Assembly: GCA_030434875.1 (NCBI GenBank)
Contig: JAUISW010000001.1
Location: 817,501-881,500 of the forward strand
Direction of reading: 5' to 3'
DNA: 64,000 nucleotides
Source of the DNA: Lachnospiraceae bacterium C1.1
GTDB taxonomy: Bacteria > Bacillota > Clostridia > Lachnospirales > Lachnospiraceae
Position numbers and translations under genes: made by a program. This document shows, piece after piece, positions 44,701-51,379 of this stretch; position 1 is the stretch's first letter; each line of letters opens with the position of its first letter. The notes beneath the pieces were generated by a model, which saw nothing but the letters and a program-made list of their open reading frames with translations, was not told where the DNA came from and ran no database searches.

Positions 44701-44857
44701 CAGCCCGACATCCTATGTATCGTCAAAGCCTGAAGTTGCAAGCATAGACAGCACAGGACTGATAACAGTTCATAAGAGCGGTAAAGCAAAGATAAGTATA
44801 ATCTACGGCAGCGGCAAAGGCGCAGCAAAGTATAAAGTAAAGCTTAAAATTCAATAA
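41783..44857 (+). CDS. large secreted protein with MBG and bacterial Ig-like domains
   Basis: A 1024-residue exported protein. A lysine-rich signal peptide (MKDKKKLWKKMMGTMLVFFL...) is cleaved probably after MTAMATEH. Repeated beta-rich segments follow: a zinc-ribbon-like CNADGCPLDKG region, MBG-type repeats (GTLTGKYGNTLSDVELP; SITVKADDIETTIGEAEPEL...GTYTI-like), an IRTPIIKTISS segment and a C-terminal Big_2-like repeat (SSKPEVASIDSTGLITVHKSGKAKI). No LPXTG motif or S-layer domain is seen. Probably a cell-surface adhesin or cell-wall-associated protein. RBS AAAGGAGG. The leader holds a tandem repeat and an attenuator-like hairpin. Confidence 0.85.
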   Translation: MKDKKKLWKKMMGTMLVFFLIVGLMPGTLMTAMATEHSGSVAFSSLQVGDTLVNGAVISGVKFSAYNFYLTGGTYKQNGEVSEWMTNIQLSNANGSLDPLTVSIGTDGVLTGDGGTYYPYEGTCWFVSQKDQVSGGYVITLRGAPEHTHSFDYSATGATITATCNADGCPLDKGKASITIVKPSKEKYRDTNSELATIDGDTNVLGKPTIVYKQGTNALGSAPTEPGTYTANITLGGKTATVEYTIAKGDDPDYSDPSGTLTGKYGNTLSDVELPAKWSWKDSSTKITATGEQSYTAIYTPENTVLYATVEKALPVKVDRGDNPAEVLTAAVVTKGGHTVDLSENVDRKDVRGEVSYSISSTGNLGCSVNPETGVFTSGDEPGKVEVKVSISGDEHYYSTEKYITVQITDKEIQTLEFESDSVKKTYGDEDFSNALSGAKTDVSYLVTGGKDVADVDNNGKVTIKKIGEAVITANAAETDDYIGASTSYILEVGRKSITVKADDIETTIGEAEPELTATVTGLVGTDTVEYEIERESGNSLGKYTITPYGDKEQGNYAVSYETGILTIKEGEKYIRTPIIKTISSDMIAVETVEGYVYGISADDDYPEEWTSEGEFTDLEENTQYTVYMKLDGEEDDKATSTKVTTNERGKETSITEEHEAIGDGFVRTETRINKDAPVGKIENLTPSMISSFFGEDSEEINKVKNGSTLLVFLKVVNADDSTPEDDKKKIEDMAKEQSDAQVAQFIDLSLYKQIDNEEPSPITNLNNNNILVRISIPENLRIASNSEELTESDEDPLDEAVRTFYIARVHEGEADILDTTTDGDDIIFETDRFSTYALLYSDSAVNPDPEPTPEPGAESVQSANERIMVVKNKSDISRLFSKYGETGYKYKFKVENKAQRQVMNVSKKGRVKVKKVGTATIALFRKVKGGSWSKIEEQTLTAEKPNLPKKVTSLKVGDKVYATSFITNTMISSPTSYVSSKPEVASIDSTGLITVHKSGKAKISIIYGSGKGAAKYKVKLKIQ

Positions 44858-44872
44858 TATTTGTTAACCTCT

Positions 44873-44915
44873 CATTCGAAAACCTCCGGGGAATATCTCC
44901 GGAGGTTTTCGAATG
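44873..44915 (+). terminator. terminator of the secreted-protein gene
   Basis: CATTCGAAAACCTCCGG (44873-44889) pairs perfectly with CCGGAGGTTTTCGAATG (44899-44915). Confidence 0.85.
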
Positions 44916-45009
44916 ATGGGGGATTTTAAGTTTTTATATTTGTACAATAAGCTTAAATCACTGATTTTTAAATTTTTTCGGTCATATTTTATGTATTTAG
45001 ACAGCTGAT

Positions 45010-45115
45010 TTGACTTTTAAATTAGATTTGCTATAATGAACTCAGGCAATGAGACATGATGATTGGCACAACAACAAAAGCCCTAGGGAGTGCGAGTCCC
45101 TGGGGCTTTTTATTC
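45010..45115 (+). ncRNA. candidate antisense antitoxin RNA of a type I toxin-antitoxin locus
   Basis: TTGACT (45010-45015), 16 bp, TATAAT (45032-45037) make a strong promoter. A terminator hairpin AAAGCCCTAGGGA/TCCCTGGGGCTTTTT lies about 40-70 nt downstream (roughly 45074-45112). The RNA of about 70 nt would run towards the toxin-like gene on the opposite strand and share its 3' end, the convergent layout of txpA/RatA- or bsrG/SR4-type systems. Confidence 0.6.
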
Positions 45116-45133
45116 CGTTTTTGCAAAGGTGGC

Positions 45134-45241
45134 TTAATCCTTAGGCTCGTTGCCTTTTTTATCTCTGTCGAGCCATTTGCAGATATATTAGGCGGCTATA
45201 CTTGCCATAACAGAGACCATAAACGACATGATGATCTGCAC
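45134..45241 (-). pseudogene. small hydrophobic type I toxin-like peptide gene with a nonsense codon
   Basis: Minus-strand GTG at 45241 after AAGGGGGTG. The frame reads MQIIMSFMVSVMASIAA, then TAA (45190-45188), then YICKWLDRDKKGNEPKD to a second TAA. A membrane helix followed directly by a (Y)YICKWLD motif is the pattern of the small holin-like toxins of clostridia, and TAA stands where a TAT/TAC codon is expected. A promoter (TTGTAT 45316-45311, 17 bp, TATAAT 45293-45288) is intact. So the toxin is probably inactive through one base change. Confidence 0.55.
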
Positions 45242-45682
45242 AACTTCACCCCCTTCCCGTGCCCGTGTAGGGAGTGGCAACTTCTGTATTATATAAAATC
45301 CCCATTATTTATACAAGAATAACTTTTTTTCCTAAACTGTTGAGATAATTTTATTTTTTCTGTATGATTCAAATCATAAGGGAATTATCTATTTTTACGG
45401 TTGTCTCAAATACGACCCTCCAAATTTGGTACCATTGGTGACAGGCAGCAATGTGGTCAACATTACGTCAACTTAAGACAATTACAGCAACGATTATACT
45501 GATACAACCTATATTACATACCATAATTCTCATTTGCAATGAGCAATTGTGACTATCGTCATTCCAATAATGATACAAAAGGGTGCACTTAATAAGCCTC
45601 TGTCAAAGGGGCTGAAATGTTTTTTGATTAGGCAGATTCTCAGACCGTAACTTTACTGTTCCTAAAGTGCTTGCGTTGCCTT

Positions 45683-46072
45683 TCAATTCTCATCGAAATT
45701 GCTTTTTGAATTTGGGAGCTGAAGCTTTGATCCATCTATGGCAAATACATGATAGCCATGCCAGGTTTTTCTTTTACCTATGTTTTTATAAAAGATATCA
45801 ACTGAAAGATTGAAGAGTTCCTGAAATAAAGATGGAAGAATGCCGCTTCTTGCTTTTGATACAGCCTGCTTTGATACAGAAGGGAATGCATCTTTGCCAA
45901 GATCATCGAGAATAGTGGCAAGGTTCTGGAACATAGATGCTTTTGAGGAATAAAGAAGATACATTACAACTTGCTTGAACGAAAGCTTGCGCTTTTTGAT
46001 AAAATGATTGTGAGATCGATGTGCCTCGAGACAATCGGGTGAATCAATGTAGCTTGTGATGGAGCGGATACA
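45683..46072 (-). pseudogene. 5' relic of an IS4 family transposase
   Basis: Open frame of about 130 codons, read from beyond the ATG at 45964. Segments DCLEAHRSHNHFIKKRKLSF, SVSKQAVSKARSGI, FNLSVDIFYKN and WHGYHVFAIDGSKLQLPNS are the N-terminal part and first catalytic Asp (AIDGS) of IS4-type transposases. The frame ends at a stop just after this region, and the remaining two thirds, with the second Asp and Glu, is missing. The 360 bp on its other side (45320-45680) show no gene or structure I can name. Confidence 0.75.
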
Positions 46073-46173
46073 TCACTCAGGCTTTGGGGAAATGGTAAAA
46101 GAAAAGCGCCTAAAACAGGCGCTGAGGGTGCGAAACGATATAGGATAAGAAATCAGAAGTGGTATTCGGGACG

Positions 46174-46198
46174 GTAAAACGTCCAGTGGACGTTTTAC
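46174..46198. repeat. perfect 12-bp palindromic hairpin
   Basis: GTAAAACGTCCA (46174-46185) and TGGACGTTTTAC (46187-46198) are separated by one base. Confidence 0.85.
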
Positions 46199-46234
46199 GG
46201 GCACGTTTTGACGCACCTTGTGCGTCAGTGCCCC
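46199..46234. repeat. two-tier hairpin next to the tRNA fragment
   Basis: GGGCAC/GTGCCC closes an inner TGACGCAC (46209-46216)/GTGCGTCA (46220-46227) stem with a three-base loop. Confidence 0.8.
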
Positions 46235-46272
46235 GAGCGAGGTTGCAGGTTCAAATCCTGTCGCTTCGATCA
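46235..46272 (+). pseudogene. 3' fragment of a tRNA gene
   Basis: GCAGG-TTCAAAT-CCTGT (46245-46261) is a canonical T-arm and is followed by seven bases, CGCTTCG, and a discriminator A, as in an acceptor 3' strand. The matching 5' half (CGAAGCG...) is not present upstream; perfect hairpins stand there instead. A terminator follows at once. It may be the attachment-site remnant of an integrated element or part of a tRNA-derived repeat. Confidence 0.55.
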
Positions 46273-46276
46273 TCAC

Positions 46277-46306
46277 AAAAAAGATACCGGATGGTATCTT
46301 TTTTAT
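46277..46306. terminator. terminator after the tRNA fragment
   Basis: AAAAGATACC and GGTATCTTTT pair around a short loop, with A- and T-runs on either side. It can also end the convergent operon that stops at 46413. Confidence 0.8.
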
Positions 46307-46412
46307 TTTAACATCTGCATTTAAGCTAAACCTCTGAGGCATGAACGCTGCTCTGCGGGCGGGATGGTGTATGTCACCAATATCACATTTTATGTCATGA
46401 ACAGTATATTTG

Positions 46413-47447
46413 TTATATCTGGCTGTCAACAGTACTTCCCTTTACATCATTTGAAAGAAGGCTCAACTTATTGAGGATATTCGTAATTTCAGAATTAACA
46501 GCATCCTGTGTATCCTCCATGGATGCACCCTCGGAAATAATAGTTTTCCCGACATCCTCTGCTCCCATTCTTTCAGCTTCAGCACGTTCTCTTCTTGCAA
46601 TGGCTCGTTTGATATCAGCGCTGGTCCTCTGGCTCTCTGCAGCGTGTTCTTTAATGTTCTCAACCATTTCCTGCTGCATGGCTTCTTTTTCGAGTTTATT
46701 TGCTTCTTCCTTCTTCTCTTCTTTCTTCTTTTCGACAGCTTCTTTTGCCGCTTCTTCACGCTCCTTCTGCTCTTCATTGATATGTTCTACTGCTTCCTGT
46801 GTCAAAAGAGCTATCGTTTCTTTGCCCGCTGCATCCATGATCTCCTCTGCTGCATCCTGGGCCTTCAGCATGTCCTGTGACTTGGCACGTTCTCTTTTCA
46901 TATCTGCATAGCCCTGGGTATTCCCCATCAGCTGAGCTTTTGCCCTGTCTATACCAAGGGAATTCTGCTGGTTCTTTGCAACAAAGTATAATGCCTGCTG
47001 CTGATACTCTGACATTTTACTTTTTTCTTCATCAGATAAACCATCTTTGGAATTGTTCATCTTAAATGCAAGTTTTGAAAGCACTTTATTCTCTTCACTG
47101 TCCGGATCGATTCCATATGCTTCCTGGAGCTCTTTTAGCCTGGCATCATTTTCTCTCGTTTCAGCGCTCTTCACATTGATCTCGTCCTGCAGACGCTTTA
47201 TCTCATCCCTGATCCCCTGCATCTGCGCATCCAGTTTCTTTTCCTTGCCAAAAGCATCGGACACAACTTTAAGAGCCTGCTTTTTTGCAAGACGCTGTCT
47301 CTGAGCTATCAGGCTGTCTCCTGCGAGATCTGCTCCTGATATCGTTACGCTGTTTTTATTGTTCGTATGTGATTTTGACGTAGATTTTACGCCGTTCCGA
47401 TCGTGTATAAAGTTATGCTGCACATCCATGTTCTGCTGTATCTTCAT
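46413..47447 (-). CDS. long coiled-coil protein, distal gene of the BlaI/BlaR1-type operon
   Basis: A 344-residue cytoplasmic protein with no signal peptide or membrane segment. The N-terminal 40 residues are polar (MKIQQNMDVQHNFIHD...). Most of the rest is predicted coiled coil: KLDAQMQGIRDEIKRLQDEI, then a very charged EEQKEREEAAKEAVEKKKEE stretch, then ERAEAERMGAEDVGK. It ends with a helix NSEITNILNKLSLLSNDVKG. No family recognised. It is the last gene of a four-gene minus-strand operon and probably acts with the preceding gene. Confidence 0.65.
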   Translation of the reverse strand: MKIQQNMDVQHNFIHDRNGVKSTSKSHTNNKNSVTISGADLAGDSLIAQRQRLAKKQALKVVSDAFGKEKKLDAQMQGIRDEIKRLQDEINVKSAETRENDARLKELQEAYGIDPDSEENKVLSKLAFKMNNSKDGLSDEEKSKMSEYQQQALYFVAKNQQNSLGIDRAKAQLMGNTQGYADMKRERAKSQDMLKAQDAAEEIMDAAGKETIALLTQEAVEHINEEQKEREEAAKEAVEKKKEEKKEEANKLEKEAMQQEMVENIKEHAAESQRTSADIKRAIARRERAEAERMGAEDVGKTIISEGASMEDTQDAVNSEITNILNKLSLLSNDVKGSTVDSQI

Positions 47448-47560
47448 GAAACACCTCCCTGTGTTGTCAAGAAAAGCAAAGTTACAGTTTTCATATTTTA
47501 TATCGGATCTTAGAGTATAAAAACTGATAGTGCTTCGCCTTAAAAATATATAAAATAAAT

Positions 47561-48412
47561 TTATACTTCAATATCCATCGTCCCACCTATATCAGACTGC
47601 TGTACTTCCTGTGCTGTCATAACCGGCATATCCATTCCTCCGCCAAGAGAAAGCGATACTCCGCTATCATAAGATCCTGAAAAGTTTGCCTTTCCGGCAT
47701 TTTCTCTTTCCGATTGCAATCTGTCAAACAAGGCTCTTAGATATTTTAGATCTGCCCTAAGAATATCCATTGCCTCCTCAGATCTGTGTTTCACTTTAAG
47801 CTGCTCAAGGTCTTCCGGAGTCATTGTTCCGGAAAGAGCCTCCGCCATTTCATCAAGCTCTTCATCAAATTCCACCGTTTCTTCTGCTATTTCCATCATT
47901 TCATCAGCGCTCATCTCCAGTTTTTCCATGAGGGCTTTGAACTCTTCCTGCTCAAGTTCCTTTATTTCTTCCTCACCCTGAACTTCTTCTATGGACTCTT
48001 CCGTTGCTTCCGGGAGCATTTTCTCACCCTCCATGCTCCTTTTGGCAGTCTCTTCCATCTTGAGGTTCTTCTTTTTCTTATCACAGGCTCTCATGACCAT
48101 TTCTGCGTGGAGAATTGCACGAAGAAGTTCCTCTTCATCAGCATCACCTTTTTTCAGCTGCTTCTTTAAGAAGCCTATCTTGGCTCTGATACTATTGGAT
48201 ACCTGCATTGCCTTGACAGAAGTCTTTGCCTGCAAAACCTGAGATGATACCTGCTTAAAGTTGTAAAGTGCCGGTTTCTTTTTCTTTCCACTTGCAGATG
48301 TCTTTCTTGGCCGTGAGACAGATATAGTCCCTACATGATTTCCATTCATATCGTAAAGCCTTTTGACCTTTCGTTCGATATTGCCTCTTATCTCGGTTTC
48401 CCAGCCAATCAT
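47561..48412 (-). CDS. acidic helical protein of unknown function in the BlaI/BlaR1-type operon
   Basis: I place the start at the ATG at 48412 (MIGWETEIRGNIERKVKRLY), after AAAGGTGGTGGGG; an in-frame start at 48442 lacks such a site. 283 residues. A basic N-terminal third (SRPRKTSASGKKKKPALYNFKQ) is followed by an acidic helical middle (EEVQGEEEIKELEQEEFKAL, EMMEIAEETVEFDEELDEMA) and a Gly/Ser-rich end with SLSLGGGMDMPVM. No membrane segment. Family unknown. It lies 37 bp after the BlaR1-like gene, so the two are likely cotranscribed. Confidence 0.6.
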   Translation of the reverse strand: MIGWETEIRGNIERKVKRLYDMNGNHVGTISVSRPRKTSASGKKKKPALYNFKQVSSQVLQAKTSVKAMQVSNSIRAKIGFLKKQLKKGDADEEELLRAILHAEMVMRACDKKKKNLKMEETAKRSMEGEKMLPEATEESIEEVQGEEEIKELEQEEFKALMEKLEMSADEMMEIAEETVEFDEELDEMAEALSGTMTPEDLEQLKVKHRSEEAMDILRADLKYLRALFDRLQSERENAGKANFSGSYDSGVSLSLGGGMDMPVMTAQEVQQSDIGGTMDIEV

Positions 48413-48449
48413 ATCCCCACCACCTTTCAGATCCATTTTCACAGTAGTG

Positions 48450-49703
48450 TCACAGCCACATGATCAACCTGTTCCAAAAGTCAATTCCACTATATTTTTC
48501 CGTCTTAATGACTCCATCATTTTCTGCTATTGTCTGAGCGCTTACCATTCCTATGTCGCTGCCACCTCCCATTCCCGGAAACTTGTAGTAACCTCCCACA
48601 GAAAAGTAAATGTCTTTTTCCTCATTCACGATCTCCGGGCATTGGCGTTTAAGTTCCGCGCAATCAATGTAAATAAACTTATCATCATAAGTAACAATGG
48701 ATTCATCACGATCATATGCGAGCATTTCCATTGTTTCTTCACTGTAAATTCCCGAAAGATCCATAGGATTATATCTGGCATAGGATATGGTTTTAATTCC
48801 CACTATCATTGTAATAACAAGAACTATGGAGAGCAGCGTTCCTATCATGATCAGATTATGATCATATTTTCTGTGCTGCATTACTCTTTCTAATCTCTTC
48901 CTGAGAACCATATAGTTATCATCCCGGAAAAAGGGTAAACCGCTTCCGGTGCCGGATATTCCCCTTATTCCTGATAGTCGTTTAACATTATCCAAAAGTA
49001 TCTCGCCGTATTGGACCGCTCCAATACCATTCCGCTGCATCGTTACGGCATCGCAGACATCTTCAAGATCTCTTTTCAGATATTTTTCACAGATATGCAG
49101 AAAGACATTAGGCCATAGCAGTATTCGGATGACTTCCCATAAAAGCTGGATCCACAGATGTCCCAGCATTATGTGTGTTTCTTCATGTTTTATTATCGTC
49201 TGGATCTGAGCATTCTCCAACCTGTCTGAAATAACTATGACCGGCTTGATACAACCTGTGCAGAAAGATGAAACGTCTTCATCAGTAACCTTTATCTTAA
49301 ATCTTGAAATATCCTCCTTATAGTCATCCAGCCCCCGTACTGATCTGTGCAGTTTTCTTCTGCGAAGCATCAGCCAGACTGCAAGACAGATCACACCCAG
49401 CATATACATCAGGCAGATAATATGCCAGTTGCCACAGACTGCATACCACCAGTAAAATAACTTCACACCCGCTTCTGATTCCACGTAGAAGTGCAGTTTC
49501 CCACAAAACAAACATGGGATCATCAAAACCCATAAAGCAGCTTTCCCAAATATGGATCCCGAAAGCAGGGTACTCCTGAGCAGCATGATAATCCCTATCA
49601 CGGTCACTGACATAAGCGCACAAAAACCAAGTATGGTCGCATAGTATACGCATACAAAACGTAAAAAATCATATAGGTCATGCAAAAACATTTGTAATGA
49701 CAT
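48450..49703 (-). CDS. BlaR1/MecR1-type M56 membrane metalloprotease without beta-lactam sensor
   Basis: A 417-residue protein with four membrane helices and the zinc motif HEETH at residues 173-177 in IKHEETHIMLGH, followed by NVFLHICEKYLKRDLEDVCDAV, the downstream region with the third ligand. The extracellular C-terminal part (about 120 residues after the last helix) is much too short for the penicillin-binding sensor domain of BlaR1 (total about 585-600) and lacks SxxK-type motifs, so the signal is something else. It follows the BlaI-like gene by 61 bp, the standard repressor-protease pair. Confidence 0.85.
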   Translation of the reverse strand: MSLQMFLHDLYDFLRFVCVYYATILGFCALMSVTVIGIIMLLRSTLLSGSIFGKAALWVLMIPCLFCGKLHFYVESEAGVKLFYWWYAVCGNWHIICLMYMLGVICLAVWLMLRRRKLHRSVRGLDDYKEDISRFKIKVTDEDVSSFCTGCIKPVIVISDRLENAQIQTIIKHEETHIMLGHLWIQLLWEVIRILLWPNVFLHICEKYLKRDLEDVCDAVTMQRNGIGAVQYGEILLDNVKRLSGIRGISGTGSGLPFFRDDNYMVLRKRLERVMQHRKYDHNLIMIGTLLSIVLVITMIVGIKTISYARYNPMDLSGIYSEETMEMLAYDRDESIVTYDDKFIYIDCAELKRQCPEIVNEEKDIYFSVGGYYKFPGMGGGSDIGMVSAQTIAENDGVIKTEKYSGIDFWNRLIMWL

Positions 49704-49764
49704 TCTTTGTCCTCCATATGCTCATCCGTGATCACCTATCTGATATCGCCAGCAGATTCCCGGT

Positions 49765-50157
49765 TTACTGTTTCTTAGATTTCTTTATAATAGCCTCAAG
49801 TTCAGCAATCTGTTCTTTGGTAAGTTTCTCATTCTCCAAAAAAGCAAATGCTGCTCCGGCTGTATTTCCTCCAAAATAGCTATCGGCAAAAGCCCTGCTC
49901 TTCTCACGCCTCAGTTCATCTCTGCCTTTAGTTGCAGTATAGTGATAGACCCTGCTGTCATGTTGATCTACTGTATATGAGAGAAGTCCTTTTTTACAAA
50001 GTCGATTGATAAGCACCCTTACCATCCTCTGAGTCATGCTGGAGGGCTTTGGAAGTCTCTCTGTTATCTCTGATGATGTAAGTTCGTGATCACAATTCCA
50101 CAAAGTCTCCATGATAAGCCATTCGCTCTCACTCGGAAGCATCTCTTCTCCTGTCAT
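49765..50157 (-). CDS. BlaI/MecI-family transcriptional repressor
   Basis: A 130-residue winged-helix repressor. LPSESEWLIMETLWNCDHELTSSEI and MTQRMVRVLINRLCKKGLL are the family's helix-turn-helix region, and the C-terminal helices (KLTKEQIAELEAIIKKSKK) are the dimerisation domain. Related repressors are cleaved after their partner protease senses a signal. First gene of the operon, RBS GGGAGG. A 16-bp dyad 32 bp upstream of its start is a candidate operator. Confidence 0.9.
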   Translation of the reverse strand: MTGEEMLPSESEWLIMETLWNCDHELTSSEITERLPKPSSMTQRMVRVLINRLCKKGLLSYTVDQHDSRVYHYTATKGRDELRREKSRAFADSYFGGNTAGAAFAFLENEKLTKEQIAELEAIIKKSKKQ

Positions 50158-50189
50158 ATGAACCTCCCACTTTTTATAAACTCTCCTTA

Positions 50190-50205
50190 ATAAACGTAAG
50201 TTTAT
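50190..50205. promoter_or_regulatory. candidate BlaI-type operator
   Basis: ATAAACGTAAGTTTAT contains the inverted half-sites ATAAAC and GTTTAT around four bases. It lies 32 bp upstream of the repressor start codon, where autoregulation would be expected. It lacks the TACA-N2-TGTA core of staphylococcal operators. Confidence 0.35.
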
Positions 50206-50224
50206 ATGTTGACATAGCCTGTTC

Positions 50225-50420
50225 TCTGTATGTGATAGAGTAACGGCTAAAGCCTAACTCTATCATCATCGGTTGCCGCATCTGTATGTCACATGCTGAC
50301 GCATGTTCCGACAGCTGCTGGCTCCCCTGCCAGTGTCATTAAATTTTGCAATAGATTTTTGCCGCATAAACCGTCTTTTAAATGCGGTCAAAAATTGATT
50401 AAAAAAACCAACTTAATGAC
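50225..50420. repeat. cluster of hairpins upstream of the blaI-like gene
   Basis: TGATAGAGT and ACTCTATCA enclose a small GGCTAAAGCC stem (near 50234-50266). Further on, TGTCATTAA (near 50334) pairs with TTAATGACA (near 50412-50420), enclosing paired CAATAGATTTTTGCCGCAT and ATGCGGTCAAAAATTGATT. No gene is present. Element copy C begins nine bases beyond. Confidence 0.5.
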
Positions 50421-50428
50421 ATTGCTCT

Positions 50429-50575
50429 GTTACTGTTCACTGGCAAACTGCGCACTCCGCTGCGCAGTTATGCCACAATAACTTTGACTGAACACTGGGT
50501 TTTGCCCATTGCCGTAGGCAATCTTAAATGGCAAAACCCGTTACTGGAGCACGCTGAAAGCGTGTGAACAGTAAC
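50429..50575 (-). mobile_element. palindromic non-autonomous element, copy C (147 bp)
   Basis: Inverted relative to copies A and B and the same length as B. It begins GTTACTGTTCAC and ends GTGAACAGTAAC, with the exact 8-bp direct repeat ATTGCTCT on both sides (50421-50428 and 50576-50583). The internal sequence is near-identical to copy B after reverse complementation. Confidence 0.92.
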
Positions 50576-50645
50576 ATTGCTCTCTCCTACACTAAGAAAA
50601 GATATTGCAGGGAATGGATAAAAAATCCTTACACTTTTATTATCG

Positions 50646-50760
50646 GATAACAACTGTTAATTGTTAACAGCTGTTATTAATTTTTTTAAACTTTTTTGTA
50701 TCAGACGCCTCTTATGGAATTGTTATAGTAAACGCAATAAATAATTGCGTTTACTATAAA
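50646..50760. repeat. two further hairpins between copy C and the phasin-like gene
   Basis: TAACAACTGTTAA pairs with TTAACAGCTGTTA (one mismatch) before a T-run. TATAGTAAACGCAAT (50724-50738) pairs perfectly with ATTGCGTTTACTATA (50744-50758) around a five-base loop. The remaining sequence to 50950 shows nothing else I can support. Confidence 0.6.
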
Positions 50761-50953
50761 GTGATTTTTTTGCCAATCCACCGCGACAGTGCTCATTTTG
50801 CGTTACTGTCTTATGAACACTGCTGTAAAAGCGGATTTCTTTTTTATATATCGAAAAAAGATACAATATTCCAAATGTCTTTGTGTTATACTGTTATTAA
50901 GTTAAAAACTGCGAATGAGCATATATCGCAGCAAGCTAAAGGAGGTATTTTGT

Positions 50954-51304
50954 ATGGATCCTATTACTGAAGGTCTTAAGAAAATAATACTTGCCGGTAT
51001 AGGCGCTGTAGCGATTACTGCGGATAAAACAACAGAAGTTGTTGATGAGCTTGTTAAGCGCGGAGAAATAACGGTAGAGCAGGGAAAAGCTCTTAATAAT
51101 GAACTTAAGCATTCTGTAAAGAGTGCTGCGACAGCAGGGAAAAAAGATTTTGAGGGCTTTGTCGGAAATCTTTCAAAGGAAGATCTGGAAGCGCTCAAAA
51201 ATGAGATAAGAAAAGCGGAAGAGGCAGAAACTGATGCAGAGAATAGTGCAGATGATGAAGAAACAGTTGATGATCTTGATGACGCAGATGATAATGATTT
51301 GTAA
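50954..51304 (+). CDS. phasin-like protein (COG3937 type)
   Basis: A 116-residue protein starting MDPITEGLKKIILAGIGAVA, with the ATG at 50954 right after AAAGGAGG. The pattern of an N-terminal helix, DKTTEVVDELVKRGEITVEQGKALNNEL and an acidic C-terminal tail is that of small phasin-like proteins found beside AarF/UbiB kinases in Firmicutes. There is no polyhydroxyalkanoate gene nearby, so a granule role is unlikely. A terminator-like hairpin separates it from aarF. Confidence 0.75.
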   Translation: MDPITEGLKKIILAGIGAVAITADKTTEVVDELVKRGEITVEQGKALNNELKHSVKSAATAGKKDFEGFVGNLSKEDLEALKNEIRKAEEAETDAENSADDEETVDDLDDADDNDL

Positions 51305-51328
51305 ATTTCAGGCTTGAATGTTGACGGG

Positions 51329-51356
51329 TCGGATCAAATGATCCGATCTGTTTTTA
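51329..51356 (+). terminator. terminator between the phasin-like and AarF genes
   Basis: TCGGATCA and TGATCCGA pair with almost no loop, followed by a T-run. It lies in a 75-bp gap, so expression of the downstream gene may depend on read-through. Confidence 0.65.
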
Positions 51357-51379
51357 TATATGGGGAGAGAATCAGGGGA

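Noticed and set aside
45056..45322. 88-residue plus-strand open frame
   Set aside because: It reads through the antisense RNA terminator and opposite the toxin-like gene, with no family similarity.
46073..46429. 118-residue minus-strand open frame containing EATGFEPATS
   Set aside because: This peptide arises from reading the T-arm of the tRNA fragment backwards. The frame crosses two hairpins and a terminator and has no ribosome site.
46463..46911. Long shadow frames within the coiled-coil gene
   Set aside because: They result from the repetitive Glu/Lys codons of the real minus-strand gene.
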